Origin: Bryobacterales bacterium
GTDB taxonomy: Bacteria > Acidobacteriota > Terriglobia > Bryobacterales > UBA6623
NCBI GenBank assembly: GCA_022826925.1
Contig: JAJDTX010000083.1
Location: forward strand, 1-64,000
DNA: 64,000 nucleotides
Direction of reading: 5' to 3'
Position 1 is the first letter of the stretch. Each line of letters begins with the position of its first letter. A program made the translations under genes and the position numbers. Shown piece by piece: positions 26,747-35,325 of the stretch. Below the pieces are notes generated by a model that was not told where the DNA came from, ran no database searches, and saw only the letters and a program-made list of their open reading frames with translations.

Positions 26747-28327
26747 CTAGCGAAAGACTACCAAGTTCTCCAACACAACGTCGCTCCCCTGCGACCCGCC
26801 GTATGGCTCACCTAGCACAACGACCCGAACGGTGTGCGAAGCGTTCTCCAAGCCGAAGGCATGCCACACGGAATCCCCATATTTCCGGTTGTCTTCGTCT
26901 GGATACACGTCAACTTGCTTGTGCAGCTCTCCGTCCAAGTAGACTTGCGCCGACCCGCCGGTTGGAAGATAGGGCCCCGTGACGATAGCTCCCGTGCCTT
27001 CAAAGGTGATCGTGGCTTCGGCACCGTTCTTCGAAGCGATCATGCCGCGCCAGTCCGTCCCGCGCCGGTCGGTGATGAGGTGCTCTTCCCAGGCACCCTG
27101 CCAGTTCCAACGAGCGTCTGAAGCGGGAATTCGCTCGACGGGCGAACCGTAATCATCCCAGATTTGCAGCTCCGGCGGCACGGCCTCCTGTCTGGGCACG
27201 ATCAAGCGGTCTCCCTCGACACGCCCGCCATGTCGCTCCGCCATTGCGATGGCACGCTTCTTGGTGCTTTCGACGATTCCCGGGAAGGTGAAATCCGTGT
27301 AGCTGAACTTCTTGTCCAAAATGGCCGGGATGCCGCTCTTCCATCGATCCGGGATCCCTCGGAATCCGGTCATGACGCCGAGGATTCCGCAAGCGTTGGA
27401 CGGGTTACAGTCCGAGTCTTGGCCGGCGCGGGTGGAAACCATGAGCGTCTTCTCAAAGTCCCTGTCGCCGTAAAGCAAGCCCAGCGCGATATAGGCACCG
27501 TTCAGCTTGGCGTCAATGTTGAAAGGCCGTAGCGCCCCGTTCGGGCACGGTTCCCGCTTGTCCCACTTTTGGCCAATCAACTCCCAGTTCTTGATCCAGT
27601 CGTCCGGGTGCTCGTCGTACCACGCGAGCACGTCGTTGATCAGCAGGGCGTAGGGGCTCTCGGGCGGCATGCACGCGACGCCGGCCTCGACAATCTTGCG
27701 CGGGTCGTCCTCGAAGAAGGCTGCCGAGTACATGCAGGAAACGAACATGCCGCCGTAAATCCCGTCACCGTAGTTCATGACTCTCCCGGCTCGGAGGCAC
27801 AGGTCGTTCGCAGCAACGGGCATGCCCGGGGTCATCAGTCCCACGAAATCCGCCTCGATCTGAAAGTCGATGTCGTTGGCATGGGCGTTGTGTTGCGGGG
27901 TCCCGGAAAGCTCGGCGGGAACTCCGCGCTTGAGGGCGCGACGGGCGCCCAGGTTTGCATGCCAGAGACGGTACTGGGCGTTCTTAAGCAGGTCCCCGAA
28001 GTCTTGCGTCGTGGCGTCGAGCCCCTTCTCGTCCAAGACTGTGGCGAAGGTCATTTCAACGTAGAGGTCGTCCTGGTCCAAGGCATTGGCCACCATGTCG
28101 GGGGTCCATTCGGGCATCTTGTCTTCCGGAACAATCTGCTGGTTGTAGACGAACTCCGTGGGATAGCCGTAGGCGACACCGACCATCTGGCCCGCCCAGC
28201 CGCCCTCGATCCGGTCTTGGAGATCCTCCAGCGAGATCGCGAGCTCGTCGGAAGGCGCTGGCGTCCCGCACTGGATCAGGACCAACGCCAACAGCACGGC
28301 AAAGGCCGCCACCAGACTGTTTCGCAT
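26747..28327 (-). CDS. ADP-ribosylglycohydrolase-family lipoprotein with C-terminal beta-sandwich (copy 2)
   Basis: The 526-residue product begins with a lipoprotein signal (LLALVLIQCGTPAPS). An AAGGAG ribosome site fixes the ATG at 28327 instead of 28354. The hydrolase domain spans about residues 30-380, with GWAGQMVGVAYGYPTEF, the metal site DQDDLYVEM and the second site GQDSDCNPSNACG. The last 120 residues are a beta-sandwich ending in VLENLVVFR, probably carbohydrate-binding. Copy 3 upstream is a close paralogue. The gene lies 39 nt after the sugar transporter gene, so release of a sugar outside the inner membrane and its uptake are probably linked. Confidence 0.88.
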   Translation of the reverse strand: MRNSLVAAFAVLLALVLIQCGTPAPSDELAISLEDLQDRIEGGWAGQMVGVAYGYPTEFVYNQQIVPEDKMPEWTPDMVANALDQDDLYVEMTFATVLDEKGLDATTQDFGDLLKNAQYRLWHANLGARRALKRGVPAELSGTPQHNAHANDIDFQIEADFVGLMTPGMPVAANDLCLRAGRVMNYGDGIYGGMFVSCMYSAAFFEDDPRKIVEAGVACMPPESPYALLINDVLAWYDEHPDDWIKNWELIGQKWDKREPCPNGALRPFNIDAKLNGAYIALGLLYGDRDFEKTLMVSTRAGQDSDCNPSNACGILGVMTGFRGIPDRWKSGIPAILDKKFSYTDFTFPGIVESTKKRAIAMAERHGGRVEGDRLIVPRQEAVPPELQIWDDYGSPVERIPASDARWNWQGAWEEHLITDRRGTDWRGMIASKNGAEATITFEGTGAIVTGPYLPTGGSAQVYLDGELHKQVDVYPDEDNRKYGDSVWHAFGLENASHTVRVVVLGEPYGGSQGSDVVLENLVVFR

Positions 28328-28366
28328 CGTTTCGCTCCTTGCAGGCCCCGTCACGGTCTCAGGTGC

Positions 28367-29362
28367 TCAGAGGGTTGCGACACCGATCAGTGTGAGGCCG
28401 CAAGTGTACCCAAGGAACATCAGCACGATGAAGGGCGTGGCACTCTTCGGCGCCGCTTTGAATTCTCTCCAGATAAAGACGCCCCAAATCGCCGCCACCA
28501 ATGTAGCACCCTGACCCAACGCGTAGGAGATCGCCGGTCCCGCCACGCCCGCAGCGATGACGTTCAACCCCAGGGCCACCATCCAGATCAGTCCTCCGAG
28601 GACTCCTAGGGAATGCAGCTTCGGGCCTCCCCGGAAGTATCTGGAGTAGGTTCTCCCGCCGGCCTTCATGAAAACCGTGTTCACGATGAAGTTGCTCAGC
28701 AAGAGGCCGATCCCGAAGTACAGCAAGGCGGTGTAGGGGGTAAGGTAGCCGGGCTGGATCGCATCCGTGCCGAACCCCGGCGAGACAGCCTGGACCAGCA
28801 TCGGGTAGAACGAACCCATCAAGCAACCGGCGATCACGGCGAACAGCAGGCCGCGCCCGAGTCGCCGACCTGCCATCGGAGGCAACTTGCTGTATGCGAG
28901 CGCCGACATGATCATCGCAACGACGATCAGCGCAACGCCGGCGAATATCAGCGTCGGGTCTCCCTTCGGCGCCTGCAGATAGCTGCGCAATGTACCGATG
29001 ACCAGCGCGAGCCCGACACCGACTGGGAACGCCAGCGACATCCCTGCGGCGTCGATAGCCACGACCAGGAGAATGTTCGAGAGGTTAAAGAGCGCACCGC
29101 TCAACAGGGCATCTGCGATCGGCCCTCCGGCCGCTTGTCCGAGATTGGCCATCGCGCCCATCCCGGACTCGCCAAAGCTGCCCAATGTCAGGGCGAATAC
29201 GATGCCCGTCAAGAACACGCCGATCGCGTAGTCCCAATAGTAGAGTTCGAAGGGCCAATCTTCCTTGCCGGCCAGCTTTTGCGTGTTGGCCCACGACCCC
29301 CAGCCCATCATGGTGATGATGCACAGAAAGATAGCCAGTCCTAGGCTTTCGACAACAAACAT
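28367..29362 (-). CDS. GRP-family sugar transporter (ten-helix permease)
   Basis: This 331-residue integral membrane protein has about ten hydrophobic helices and the GRP/RbsU-type opening GWGSWANTQKLAGKEDWPFE. LLVVAIDAAGMSLAFPVGVG and GTLRSYL fit this branch of the drug/metabolite transporter clan, whose members import glucose, ribose or rhamnose by proton symport. GGGAGG before the ATG is a good ribosome site. It sits inside the ADP-ribosylglycohydrolase run, 39 nt before copy 2 and right after the ribokinase relic, which makes ribose or another pentose the first guess for its substrate. Confidence 0.85.
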   Translation of the reverse strand: MFVVESLGLAIFLCIITMMGWGSWANTQKLAGKEDWPFELYYWDYAIGVFLTGIVFALTLGSFGESGMGAMANLGQAAGGPIADALLSGALFNLSNILLVVAIDAAGMSLAFPVGVGLALVIGTLRSYLQAPKGDPTLIFAGVALIVVAMIMSALAYSKLPPMAGRRLGRGLLFAVIAGCLMGSFYPMLVQAVSPGFGTDAIQPGYLTPYTALLYFGIGLLLSNFIVNTVFMKAGGRTYSRYFRGGPKLHSLGVLGGLIWMVALGLNVIAAGVAGPAISYALGQGATLVAAIWGVFIWREFKAAPKSATPFIVLMFLGYTCGLTLIGVATL

Positions 29363-29392
29363 GCGAACCTCCCTATGTTCCTTCCCGTCACT

Positions 29393-29671
29393 TCAAGCGG
29401 CAACCTCACTCGGGAACTGATTCACTTGCCGTCGTGACGGGATCGCAGCCCGTGCGCCCGCTCGCGTAACCGACAAGGCGGCTGCAGCATCCGCAAACTT
29501 GAGAACCACGACACGAGGGCCGCGGGCGAGGCTCTTCGCAGCCGCCGGGTCAACATCGGAATCGACAACCAGCGACTTGCTGGGCTCTCCCAGCAGCGTC
29601 AGGGTTTCCGTATCGTTCGGAGTCAGGAAGTCCACGTTGCAAAACAGGGCGGGCGCGGGTTCGAGCATCAT
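29393..29671 (-). pseudogene. Ribokinase/PfkB-type sugar kinase remnant
   Basis: The minus frame reads LEPAPALFCNVDFLTPNDTE, then an LLGEPSKS-like stretch and ARGPRVVVLKFADAA, matching the middle of ribokinases (NPAPA, LTPNE and VVVTLG blocks). The N-terminal sugar-binding part and the C-terminal GAGD catalytic motif are missing, so it cannot work. It lies between copy 3 of the ADP-ribosylglycohydrolases and the sugar transporter, which suggests that the intact operon once had glycohydrolase, kinase and permease together. Confidence 0.7.
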
Positions 29672-29714
29672 AGCGTTTGATCGAAATCCGCCGCTTGCTC
29701 GATTGGCGACCAGT

Positions 29715-31292
29715 CTATCGGAACACAACGAGATGGGAGAGCGCTATGTCGCTGCCTGTCGAACCCGGGTACGTTTCGCCCCGCACGACGACGCGCAGCG
29801 TGTGCTTGCCGTCCTCAAGCCCGTAGTCGTGCCAAACGGACTCCCAGCCCTTGGGCGCATTCTCGTCCGGATACACATCCACCGTTCGATTCAGTTCGCC
29901 GTCGAGGTAGATGTCCGCTGTGCCGCCGCTGGGAAGATAGTAGCCCGAGACGATCGCGCCCGTTCCCTCGAATTCGATCGTGGCCTCGGTTCCCGTGCTG
30001 CTGCCGGTCCTGACCGTGTGCTGGGGGCCCCAGTTCGAGATCGTGTCCTTCCAGTCCCCCTTCCAAGACCAGCGTGGATCGGTGACGGGAACGCGCTCGG
30101 CTGGGGATCCGTAGTCGTCCCAGGTCTCAAACTCCGCCGGAACTGCCTCTTGGGTCCTGACTAGCAGCCGATCACCTTCAACACGTCCGCCGTGCCGTTC
30201 CGCCATCGCGATGGCGCGCTTTTCGGTACTGTCCACGATGGTCCGGAACGAATAATTCGTATAGCTGAACTTCTCGTCGGCGATCTTTTCTATGCCGCTC
30301 TTGTACTCGTCCGGGATGCCCTCCAGTCCCGAGACGACTCCGAGGATGCCCAACGCGCTGGCGGGGTTGCAGTCCGAATCCTGCCCGCATCGAGTCGAGA
30401 TCGTCATCGTCTTGCCAAAATCTCCGTCTCCGTAGAGCATTCCCAAGGCGATGTAGGCCCCGTTGAGCTTGGCGTCGATATTGAACGAGTTTGCCGCGCC
30501 CTCCGGGCAGGGCTCGCGCTTGTTCCACTTCTCCTCGACCAGGTTCCAAGTCGTGATCCAGTCCTCAGGATGCTGCTCGGACCACTCCACGACGTCGCCG
30601 ATGAGTTGCGCATAGGGGCTCTGAGCGGGCAGGCAGGCCAGCCCGGCCTGCACCAGTTCTCGCGGATCGCTTTCGAAGAAGGCTGCGGCGTACATGCAGC
30701 TCACGAACATGCCTCCGTATATGCCGTCTCCGTGGTTCATGACTCGGCCGGCCCGGAAGCAAAGGTCGTTCGATGCCTGGGGCAGGCCGGGCGTCATCAG
30801 CCCCACAAAGTCGGCCTCGATCTGGAAATCGATGTCGTTGGCGTGCGCGTTGTATTTCGGCGTGCCGCTGAGTGTGGCAGGAACCCCGCGCTTGAGTGCC
30901 CGGCGGGCAGCCAAGTTGGCATGCCAGAGATTGTATTCGGCCTCCTTGAACATCGCCCCGAAGTCTTCGGTCGTCGCATCAAGGCCCTTGTCGTCAAGCA
31001 CTTGAGCGAAGGTCATGTCCACGTACAGGTCATCTTGGTCGATCGCGCTCGCGACAGTGTCCGGATCCCATTCCGGCAGTTTGTCGTCAGGAATGATCGA
31101 CTCTCGGTACCGGAACTCCGTCGGTTCGCCATAGCTGACGCCGATCATCTGACCCGCCCAGCCTCCAGCGATCTTGTCTCGCAGCGTTGACAGCAGAATC
31201 TGCTCGTACTCAGGCTCGGGCGCTGTAGAGCAAGTGCAGGCAGCGATGCAAATCGCAAGCGCGCAGACGGCAGTTGGAGAGAACGCTCTCAC
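29715..31292 (-). CDS. ADP-ribosylglycohydrolase-family lipoprotein with C-terminal beta-sandwich (copy 3)
   Basis: The 525-residue paralogue of copy 2 starts with GTG, an AGGTGA ribosome site 9 nt upstream and a lipoprotein signal (ALAICIAACTCSTAPE). It keeps GGWAGQMIGVSYGEPTEF, DQDDLYVDM and GQDSDCNPASALG, and ends in the same C-terminal sandwich (LSHLVVFR). Copies 2 and 3 match along their whole length, so they arose by duplication of the full gene. It is the first gene of the minus-strand run, behind a TATAAT at 31318-31323. Two-metal glycohydrolase activity in the periplasm is inferred; the substrate is unknown. Confidence 0.88.
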   Translation of the reverse strand: MRAFSPTAVCALAICIAACTCSTAPEPEYEQILLSTLRDKIAGGWAGQMIGVSYGEPTEFRYRESIIPDDKLPEWDPDTVASAIDQDDLYVDMTFAQVLDDKGLDATTEDFGAMFKEAEYNLWHANLAARRALKRGVPATLSGTPKYNAHANDIDFQIEADFVGLMTPGLPQASNDLCFRAGRVMNHGDGIYGGMFVSCMYAAAFFESDPRELVQAGLACLPAQSPYAQLIGDVVEWSEQHPEDWITTWNLVEEKWNKREPCPEGAANSFNIDAKLNGAYIALGMLYGDGDFGKTMTISTRCGQDSDCNPASALGILGVVSGLEGIPDEYKSGIEKIADEKFSYTNYSFRTIVDSTEKRAIAMAERHGGRVEGDRLLVRTQEAVPAEFETWDDYGSPAERVPVTDPRWSWKGDWKDTISNWGPQHTVRTGSSTGTEATIEFEGTGAIVSGYYLPSGGTADIYLDGELNRTVDVYPDENAPKGWESVWHDYGLEDGKHTLRVVVRGETYPGSTGSDIALSHLVVFR

Positions 31293-31317
31293 TGGATTTC
31301 ACCTAGGAGCCGGCCCG

Positions 31318-31323
31318 ATTATA
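31318..31323 (-). promoter_or_regulatory. -10 hexamer TATAAT for the ADP-ribosylglycohydrolase run
   Basis: A consensus TATAAT lies 25 nt before the GTG of copy 3, leaving a short leader with a ribosome site. No clear -35 is seen. Confidence 0.45.
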
Positions 31324-31430
31324 TCCGAGCGTCGCTCGGGGCGCGGGAAAGGGATTCAACTGCCGGCCAACCTCATTGCACGGATCCGAGGCGTCCGAAG
31401 ATAGTGGTGCCAAGAACGCGAGGTGGCACT

Positions 31431-32459
31431 CTACGGGAGCGGACGGTTTCCAGAGCGCCGCAGCTCTTCTGCGATTCCCAGATGCTCCCGGGCACGGTCC
31501 GCCTGGCCCGTCTTGTAGTAGATGCGGCTCTGAAGGAAGTGAGCTTCATAGCTGTGGGGGCGGACGTCGATCGCACGCCGAACGGTGTCTTCGGCGAGTT
31601 CCATGAGACCTTGATCGATATAGATCTTGGCGAGGAGAATGTAGGATCCGAATTCGCGGGGGGCGAGCCAGACGGCCCGCTTCAATGCCTCCACCGACTC
31701 GGCCTGCTTGCCCAAGCCTAGGAGAGCCTCGCCCATCGAATGCCATCCATCTGCGTGCTGTGCGTTCCGCGCCAGGTCTTCTTGCAGCAGCGCCGAAGCC
31801 TTTGCGTAGTCTCCCCGGCGGAGTTCGATCACTCCGAGCGCGTAGTTCACGCCCGGCAGGTCGGCCTGTAGTTCGCGAGCCTTCAGAAGCAGCGCCTCGG
31901 CGTCATTCAGGCGGTTCTCCTGCAACAGCAGCTCGGCGGTTAGGGCGAAGGCCTGCGGACTCGCCGGATCGACCTGGAAGACCTTCGAGAATGGAACCCT
32001 GGCTTGGTTCTCTCGGCCTGACCTCACGTACGTCATGGCGAGCGTGTACAGGAGCTCCGAGTCGTGAGGCTTCCAACTGGATGCTCGCTCGAGCAACGGT
32101 TCCGCCTCCTGCCACCGACCCTCGAAGAAATAAGCCGCGCCGAGGATCTCCACGGTTTGTTTCCACGGGGCCGATTCCGGCTCTTCCCGCTCCAAGGCGG
32201 CCGCCAAGTGCTGGGCCGCCTCGCTAAAGTTTCGCAGCCGGTAGTGAGCAAGGCCCAGGAAGTGAAGCGCTTCCGGACGGTCCGGCAATCTCTCGGGCCA
32301 GTGCTGGAGCGTTTCGACTACTCCTTCGAAGTCGCCTTCGGAGAGGAGTGCATCGGCCTCGCGTAGATCGCTGGCGTACTGGGAGATTTCCGGAGACTGG
32401 CCCGCGGCTGAAACGATGATGCAAGCCGAGAGCGCCGCAAGCCTTGCGGTAGCCGTCAT
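31431..32459 (-). CDS. Exported TPR-repeat protein
   Basis: The 342-residue product has a signal peptide (ALSACIIVSAAGQ) and at least seven tetratricopeptide repeats, for example EALHFLGLAHYRLRNFSEAA, PGVNYALGVIELRRGDYAKA and SYEAHFLQSRIYYKTGQADR. Such repeats form a right-handed solenoid for protein contacts. It overlaps the upstream CRTAC1 gene by 4 nt (stop and start share 32456-32459), so both are made together and the TPR protein may bind or place the CRTAC1 protein. The same pairing occurs as a fusion in the 37.6-41.6 kb gene. No enzymatic motif is seen. Confidence 0.88.
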   Translation of the reverse strand: MTATARLAALSACIIVSAAGQSPEISQYASDLREADALLSEGDFEGVVETLQHWPERLPDRPEALHFLGLAHYRLRNFSEAAQHLAAALEREEPESAPWKQTVEILGAAYFFEGRWQEAEPLLERASSWKPHDSELLYTLAMTYVRSGRENQARVPFSKVFQVDPASPQAFALTAELLLQENRLNDAEALLLKARELQADLPGVNYALGVIELRRGDYAKASALLQEDLARNAQHADGWHSMGEALLGLGKQAESVEALKRAVWLAPREFGSYILLAKIYIDQGLMELAEDTVRRAIDVRPHSYEAHFLQSRIYYKTGQADRAREHLGIAEELRRSGNRPLP

Positions 32460-34282
32460 CGCTCTCGACCGCCCTTTCCTTGTTCGATGACGAGGATCTG
32501 ATCGACCGACGAGGGCGTGTAGCGCTCGTGCAGCCCGCCCGGCCAGATGACTTCAAGGTGTTCGATCTCTTCCGCCTGGCCCAGTCCGAAGTGAACCCGG
32601 AGATCGCTCTGGGACAAGTATCCGCGGCCGGAAGCCACCTCGCCCCGCTGTCGAAGCCCTCCCGCTTGACAGAACACCACGGAACCGATCGCGTCACGCG
32701 GAACTCCTAGGGCCGGGTTCCCGACGAGCTTGACGGCGATCCAATGCCCCGTCGCTCCTGCGCGGCGGTTGCGCAGCACGGTGGGACGGCCGTCGAGGTT
32801 GTTCAAGACGATGTCCAGGCTACCGTCGTTGAAGAGGTCCCCGACCGCGGCGCCGCGAGAGTTCTTGGGGCGTTGGAGCCCGGCGCCCAGGCCGCCGGAC
32901 ACATCGACGAACCTCCCGTTGCGGAGATTGCGGAAGAGAAGAGTCCTCTGCATGTAGGACGTGCCCCAGCTCGCAGGGTCGGCCTGGGGGAAGATGTGGC
33001 CGTTTGCAGCTAGGATGTCGAGCCATCCATCGTTGTCGTAGTCGAAGAATTCCGCCCCCCAGCCAAGGAACGGAAGAGTCGCTGCCAGCAGCCCGGACTG
33101 CAAGGTGACATCGCTGAAGTCTAGGTTGCCGTTGTTGCGATGCAGCGTGTAGTTGTCCCCCGCGAAAGTAGTGAAGAAGAAGTCGTTCCTGCCGTCATGG
33201 GTGTAGTCCCCAACGGCGATTCCCATGTAAGCCTGCTCGAGACCGTCGCCATTCGTGCCGAGGCCGCTAAGCATGCCGATCTCCTCGAAGGTACCGTCAC
33301 CTAAGTTGTGAAACAGGTAGTTGGGCATCGAGTCGTTGGCCACGACGATATCGAGACTTCCGTCATCGTCGGCATCGACCCAAGCAACCGCGAGCCCGTA
33401 GCTGTTCTTCGCCGCTCGCAATCCCGATTCCCGCGTTACGTCTCGGAACCGTCCGTCACCTACGTTGCGGAAAAGGAAGTCGGGCGCTGGATCCAGTCCC
33501 TTTGGCCCGCACGCGACCGAAACGCCGTAGTAGACGCAGGCGGCCTGGTCGGAATCGTAGGTCGCGCCGGTGGCAGGCATGCTCCCGGCGGATTCTCTTC
33601 TCCGGCCTGCCCGTGGGGCCGGCGGCGCGGGGGATCCCCCGGGCGGCGGAGGGTCGTCCCAATCGAAGTCGACGTAACCGGCCACGTATAGATCGAGCAG
33701 GCCGTCACCGTCGTAGTCGCCGAACGCACATCCGGTGGACCAAGCGTCGATTTGGACACCAGCTGTTGCCGCAGCGTCTGAAAAGGTCCCGTCCCCGGCG
33801 TTGACGTAGAGACGGCTCTTGCCGAAGTTGGTGACATACAGGTCCTCCCACCCGTCGTTATTGATGTCTCCGGCGCAGACACCGACGCCCCAGCGGTTGT
33901 TCGCCACTCCTGCCGGGGCCGTCACGTCCGTGAACGTTCCGTCTAGGTTGTTCCGGAACAACGCGGCGGAATCCGGCGGAACTCGTCCCCTCCGCGCATC
34001 GTCGGACAGGGCGTTCACCAAGTAGATGTCTAGCCAGCCGTCGTTGTTGTAGTCGAACAGCGCGACACCCGACCCGATCGTCTCGGGGAGGTATGGTTTC
34101 TGAGGGGTTCCTGCGCGGTGTTCGAACGAGCCCACGGCAGAGGCTCGAGTGACATCCTCGAACGAGACTCCTGTCGCGGCCTGCGGAGAAGGCATCGGGG
34201 CCGCTAGAGTCGAGACCTGCGGAAAACTCGGTGCAGTCACGGCTAGCCACAGCGCAATGAGAGCGTGGTGGCCCCTTAGCAT
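32456..34282 (-). CDS. CRTAC1-family exported protein (FG-GAP/VCBS repeats plus ASPIC/UnbV domain)
   Basis: The 608-residue protein has a signal peptide and a run of calcium-binding FG-GAP/VCBS repeats (LFDYNNDGWLDIYLVN, FGDYDGDGLLDLYVAG, VDADDDGSLDIVVAND, FFDYDNDGWLDILAAN), building an integrin-alpha-like propeller. The C-terminal ASPIC/UnbV domain (DLRVHFGLGQAEEIEHLEV) is found in secreted and surface proteins. A proline-rich insert sits near residue 215 (PPPPGGSPAPPAP). A TATACT hexamer ends 8 nt before the ATG. It is followed by the TPR gene with a 4-nt overlap. Its role is unknown; binding of a ligand or partner is more likely than catalysis. Confidence 0.9.
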   Translation of the reverse strand: MLRGHHALIALWLAVTAPSFPQVSTLAAPMPSPQAATGVSFEDVTRASAVGSFEHRAGTPQKPYLPETIGSGVALFDYNNDGWLDIYLVNALSDDARRGRVPPDSAALFRNNLDGTFTDVTAPAGVANNRWGVGVCAGDINNDGWEDLYVTNFGKSRLYVNAGDGTFSDAAATAGVQIDAWSTGCAFGDYDGDGLLDLYVAGYVDFDWDDPPPPGGSPAPPAPRAGRRRESAGSMPATGATYDSDQAACVYYGVSVACGPKGLDPAPDFLFRNVGDGRFRDVTRESGLRAAKNSYGLAVAWVDADDDGSLDIVVANDSMPNYLFHNLGDGTFEEIGMLSGLGTNGDGLEQAYMGIAVGDYTHDGRNDFFFTTFAGDNYTLHRNNGNLDFSDVTLQSGLLAATLPFLGWGAEFFDYDNDGWLDILAANGHIFPQADPASWGTSYMQRTLLFRNLRNGRFVDVSGGLGAGLQRPKNSRGAAVGDLFNDGSLDIVLNNLDGRPTVLRNRRAGATGHWIAVKLVGNPALGVPRDAIGSVVFCQAGGLRQRGEVASGRGYLSQSDLRVHFGLGQAEEIEHLEVIWPGGLHERYTPSSVDQILVIEQGKGGRER

Positions 34283-34285
34283 GCC

Positions 34286-34546
34286 CTACGAGTATAGCCA
34301 GCCGCCTCTCTCGCAAGGTTGGTTGACAGCGGAGTTGCTGACTGATGACTGTTCCAGATCGTGGGTCAGCGGATAGCTCTCGCCGCGAATGGACAGCCAG
34401 GCCTTGAGCAGCTCTTCGACGGCCGGCTGCACGTGAAAGCCGAACACCACGTCCGCCCCCGCGTTGTGTTCCAGCATGAGCTGCACGAACTCAAGGTCTC
34501 AATCCGCCGCCAGAACCAATGCCTGGGCGCACTTAAGGTCGCTCAT
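34286..34546 (-). pseudogene. Broken HEPN-domain toxin gene
   Basis: The frame starts MSDLKCAQALVLAAD, meets a TGA at 34499-34501, and continues DLEFVQLMLEHNAG and then FHVQPAVEELLKAWLSIRGE and THDLEQ, as in HEPN proteins of HEPN/MNT pairs. After HDLEQ the match is lost and the frame ends early. The in-frame stop and the missing C-terminus, where the RNase motif would lie, make it non-functional. It overlaps the 3' end of the MNT gene by 14 nt, the normal order for such a pair. Confidence 0.75.
34291..34296 (-). promoter_or_regulatory. -10 hexamer TATACT next to the CRTAC1 start
   Basis: TATACT on the minus strand is followed by 8 nt and the ATG at 34282, so the mRNA would have almost no leader. 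The hexamer lies inside the 3' end of the broken HEPN gene. Confidence 0.4.
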
Positions 34547-34868
34547 AGAGCACCCTGCCTTCGCGAAGGGCGCGCGCAAGAACGTGGTTCAGCGAGTCCT
34601 TCCAGTACTCGACGTCGGCGGCGCTGCACACGAGGATGTCCTTGCGAACGCGGACCCTCGCGAGCGCCTTGTACAGACGGGCTTCCTCTCTCAGCCTCGA
34701 TCTGGTTTCGCCAAACGGCCCGGCCTCGATAACAACCAAGTCAACGTCTGATTCCGGTGTAGCGTCCCCCCGGCTTTGAGAGCCGAAGAGAATCACCTTT
34801 TCGGGGTCCACTGCATCGACAATGAGCCGCACCATTCGGTCCAGCACTTCTTCAGTGACGGGCTCCAT
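34533..34868 (-). CDS. MNT-type nucleotidyltransferase (antitoxin of a HEPN/MNT pair)
   Basis: The product of about 111 residues has the minimal nucleotidyltransferase signature VILFGSQSRGDATPESDVDL, with the GS-x(9)-D-x-D catalytic pattern intact. In HEPN/MNT systems this protein AMPylates and silences the HEPN RNase toxin. The ATG at 34868 begins the usual MNT fold; a GTG at 34928 would add 20 residues rich in Gly, Pro and Ser. The toxin gene directly downstream is broken, so the antitoxin is now probably an orphan on its way to loss. Confidence 0.8.
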   Translation of the reverse strand: MEPVTEEVLDRMVRLIVDAVDPEKVILFGSQSRGDATPESDVDLVVIEAGPFGETRSRLREEARLYKALARVRVRKDILVCSAADVEYWKDSLNHVLARALREGRVLYERP

Positions 34869-34994
34869 GCCAGCGCCGGACGACGGCCGACCAGCGGGCT
34901 GACGCTGCGATTCGTTCCCTTCAGGCACTGCTCAGGGCCTCTCGTGCATACGTCGCCACATGTATCAGTCCTTGCCCGCGCGATTCAGCGATGC

Positions 34995-35034
34995 TCGAAC
35001 CAGCGACCGCCCTTGCCCCCTTGGTCTGGTTCGA
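34995..35034. repeat. Hairpin TCGAACCAG / CTGGTTCGA
   Basis: A perfect 9-bp inverted repeat has a 22-nt loop. No T-tract follows. It may end the transcript of an older neighbour or be a remnant of a lost element. Confidence 0.45.
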
Positions 35035-35188
35035 ATCTCGCGCAGGCCCATTCTCGAAGCCCTGCTTCAGCTATCGTATTCCTCTTGCCAGCCACGGGCT
35101 CAATATCGATCCACTGAGAGCGAGCTCCACGGCGGTCCGAATCGGCGGAGATTTCGGTGGTGAGCTAGGCTAGGGAGCGAATCGCTCG

Positions 35189-35273
35189 AATTCATTGACC
35201 CGCTGGCCGTCGATTCGGACCTATTGCACGCTCTCTCGAGAGATTGGACTGCCTCCGAGAAAGTCAATGAATT
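35189..35273. repeat. 11-bp inverted repeat around a 12-bp palindrome
   Basis: AATTCATTGAC at 35189 and GTCAATGAATT at 35263 are perfect inverted copies. Between them, TCTCTCGAGAGA at 35232-35243 is a perfect palindrome near the centre. The layout could be a regulator-binding region for the glycohydrolase gene or the ends of a tiny decayed element. Confidence 0.4.
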
Positions 35274-35325
35274 TAGGCTTTCCACGGAACCGGACGGAGC
35301 GTCACTCGCCGGGAGGAAGACTAAG

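Larger units (their letters stand above)
34869..35325. other. Gene-free stretch upstream of the fourth glycohydrolase
   Basis: This 457-nt stretch has no convincing gene. It holds a 9-bp hairpin at 34995-35034 and an 11-bp inverted repeat with arms at 35189-35199 and 35263-35273. A plus-strand frame from about 35170 reads into the glycohydrolase gene and looks partly coding, but it lacks a matching family. Confidence 0.5.

Noticed and set aside
35028-35038. A tRNA T-loop-like string, GGTTCGAATCT.
   Set aside because: The flanking bases do not form a T-stem, and no acceptor, D or anticodon arms are found; it is part of a simple 9-bp hairpin.
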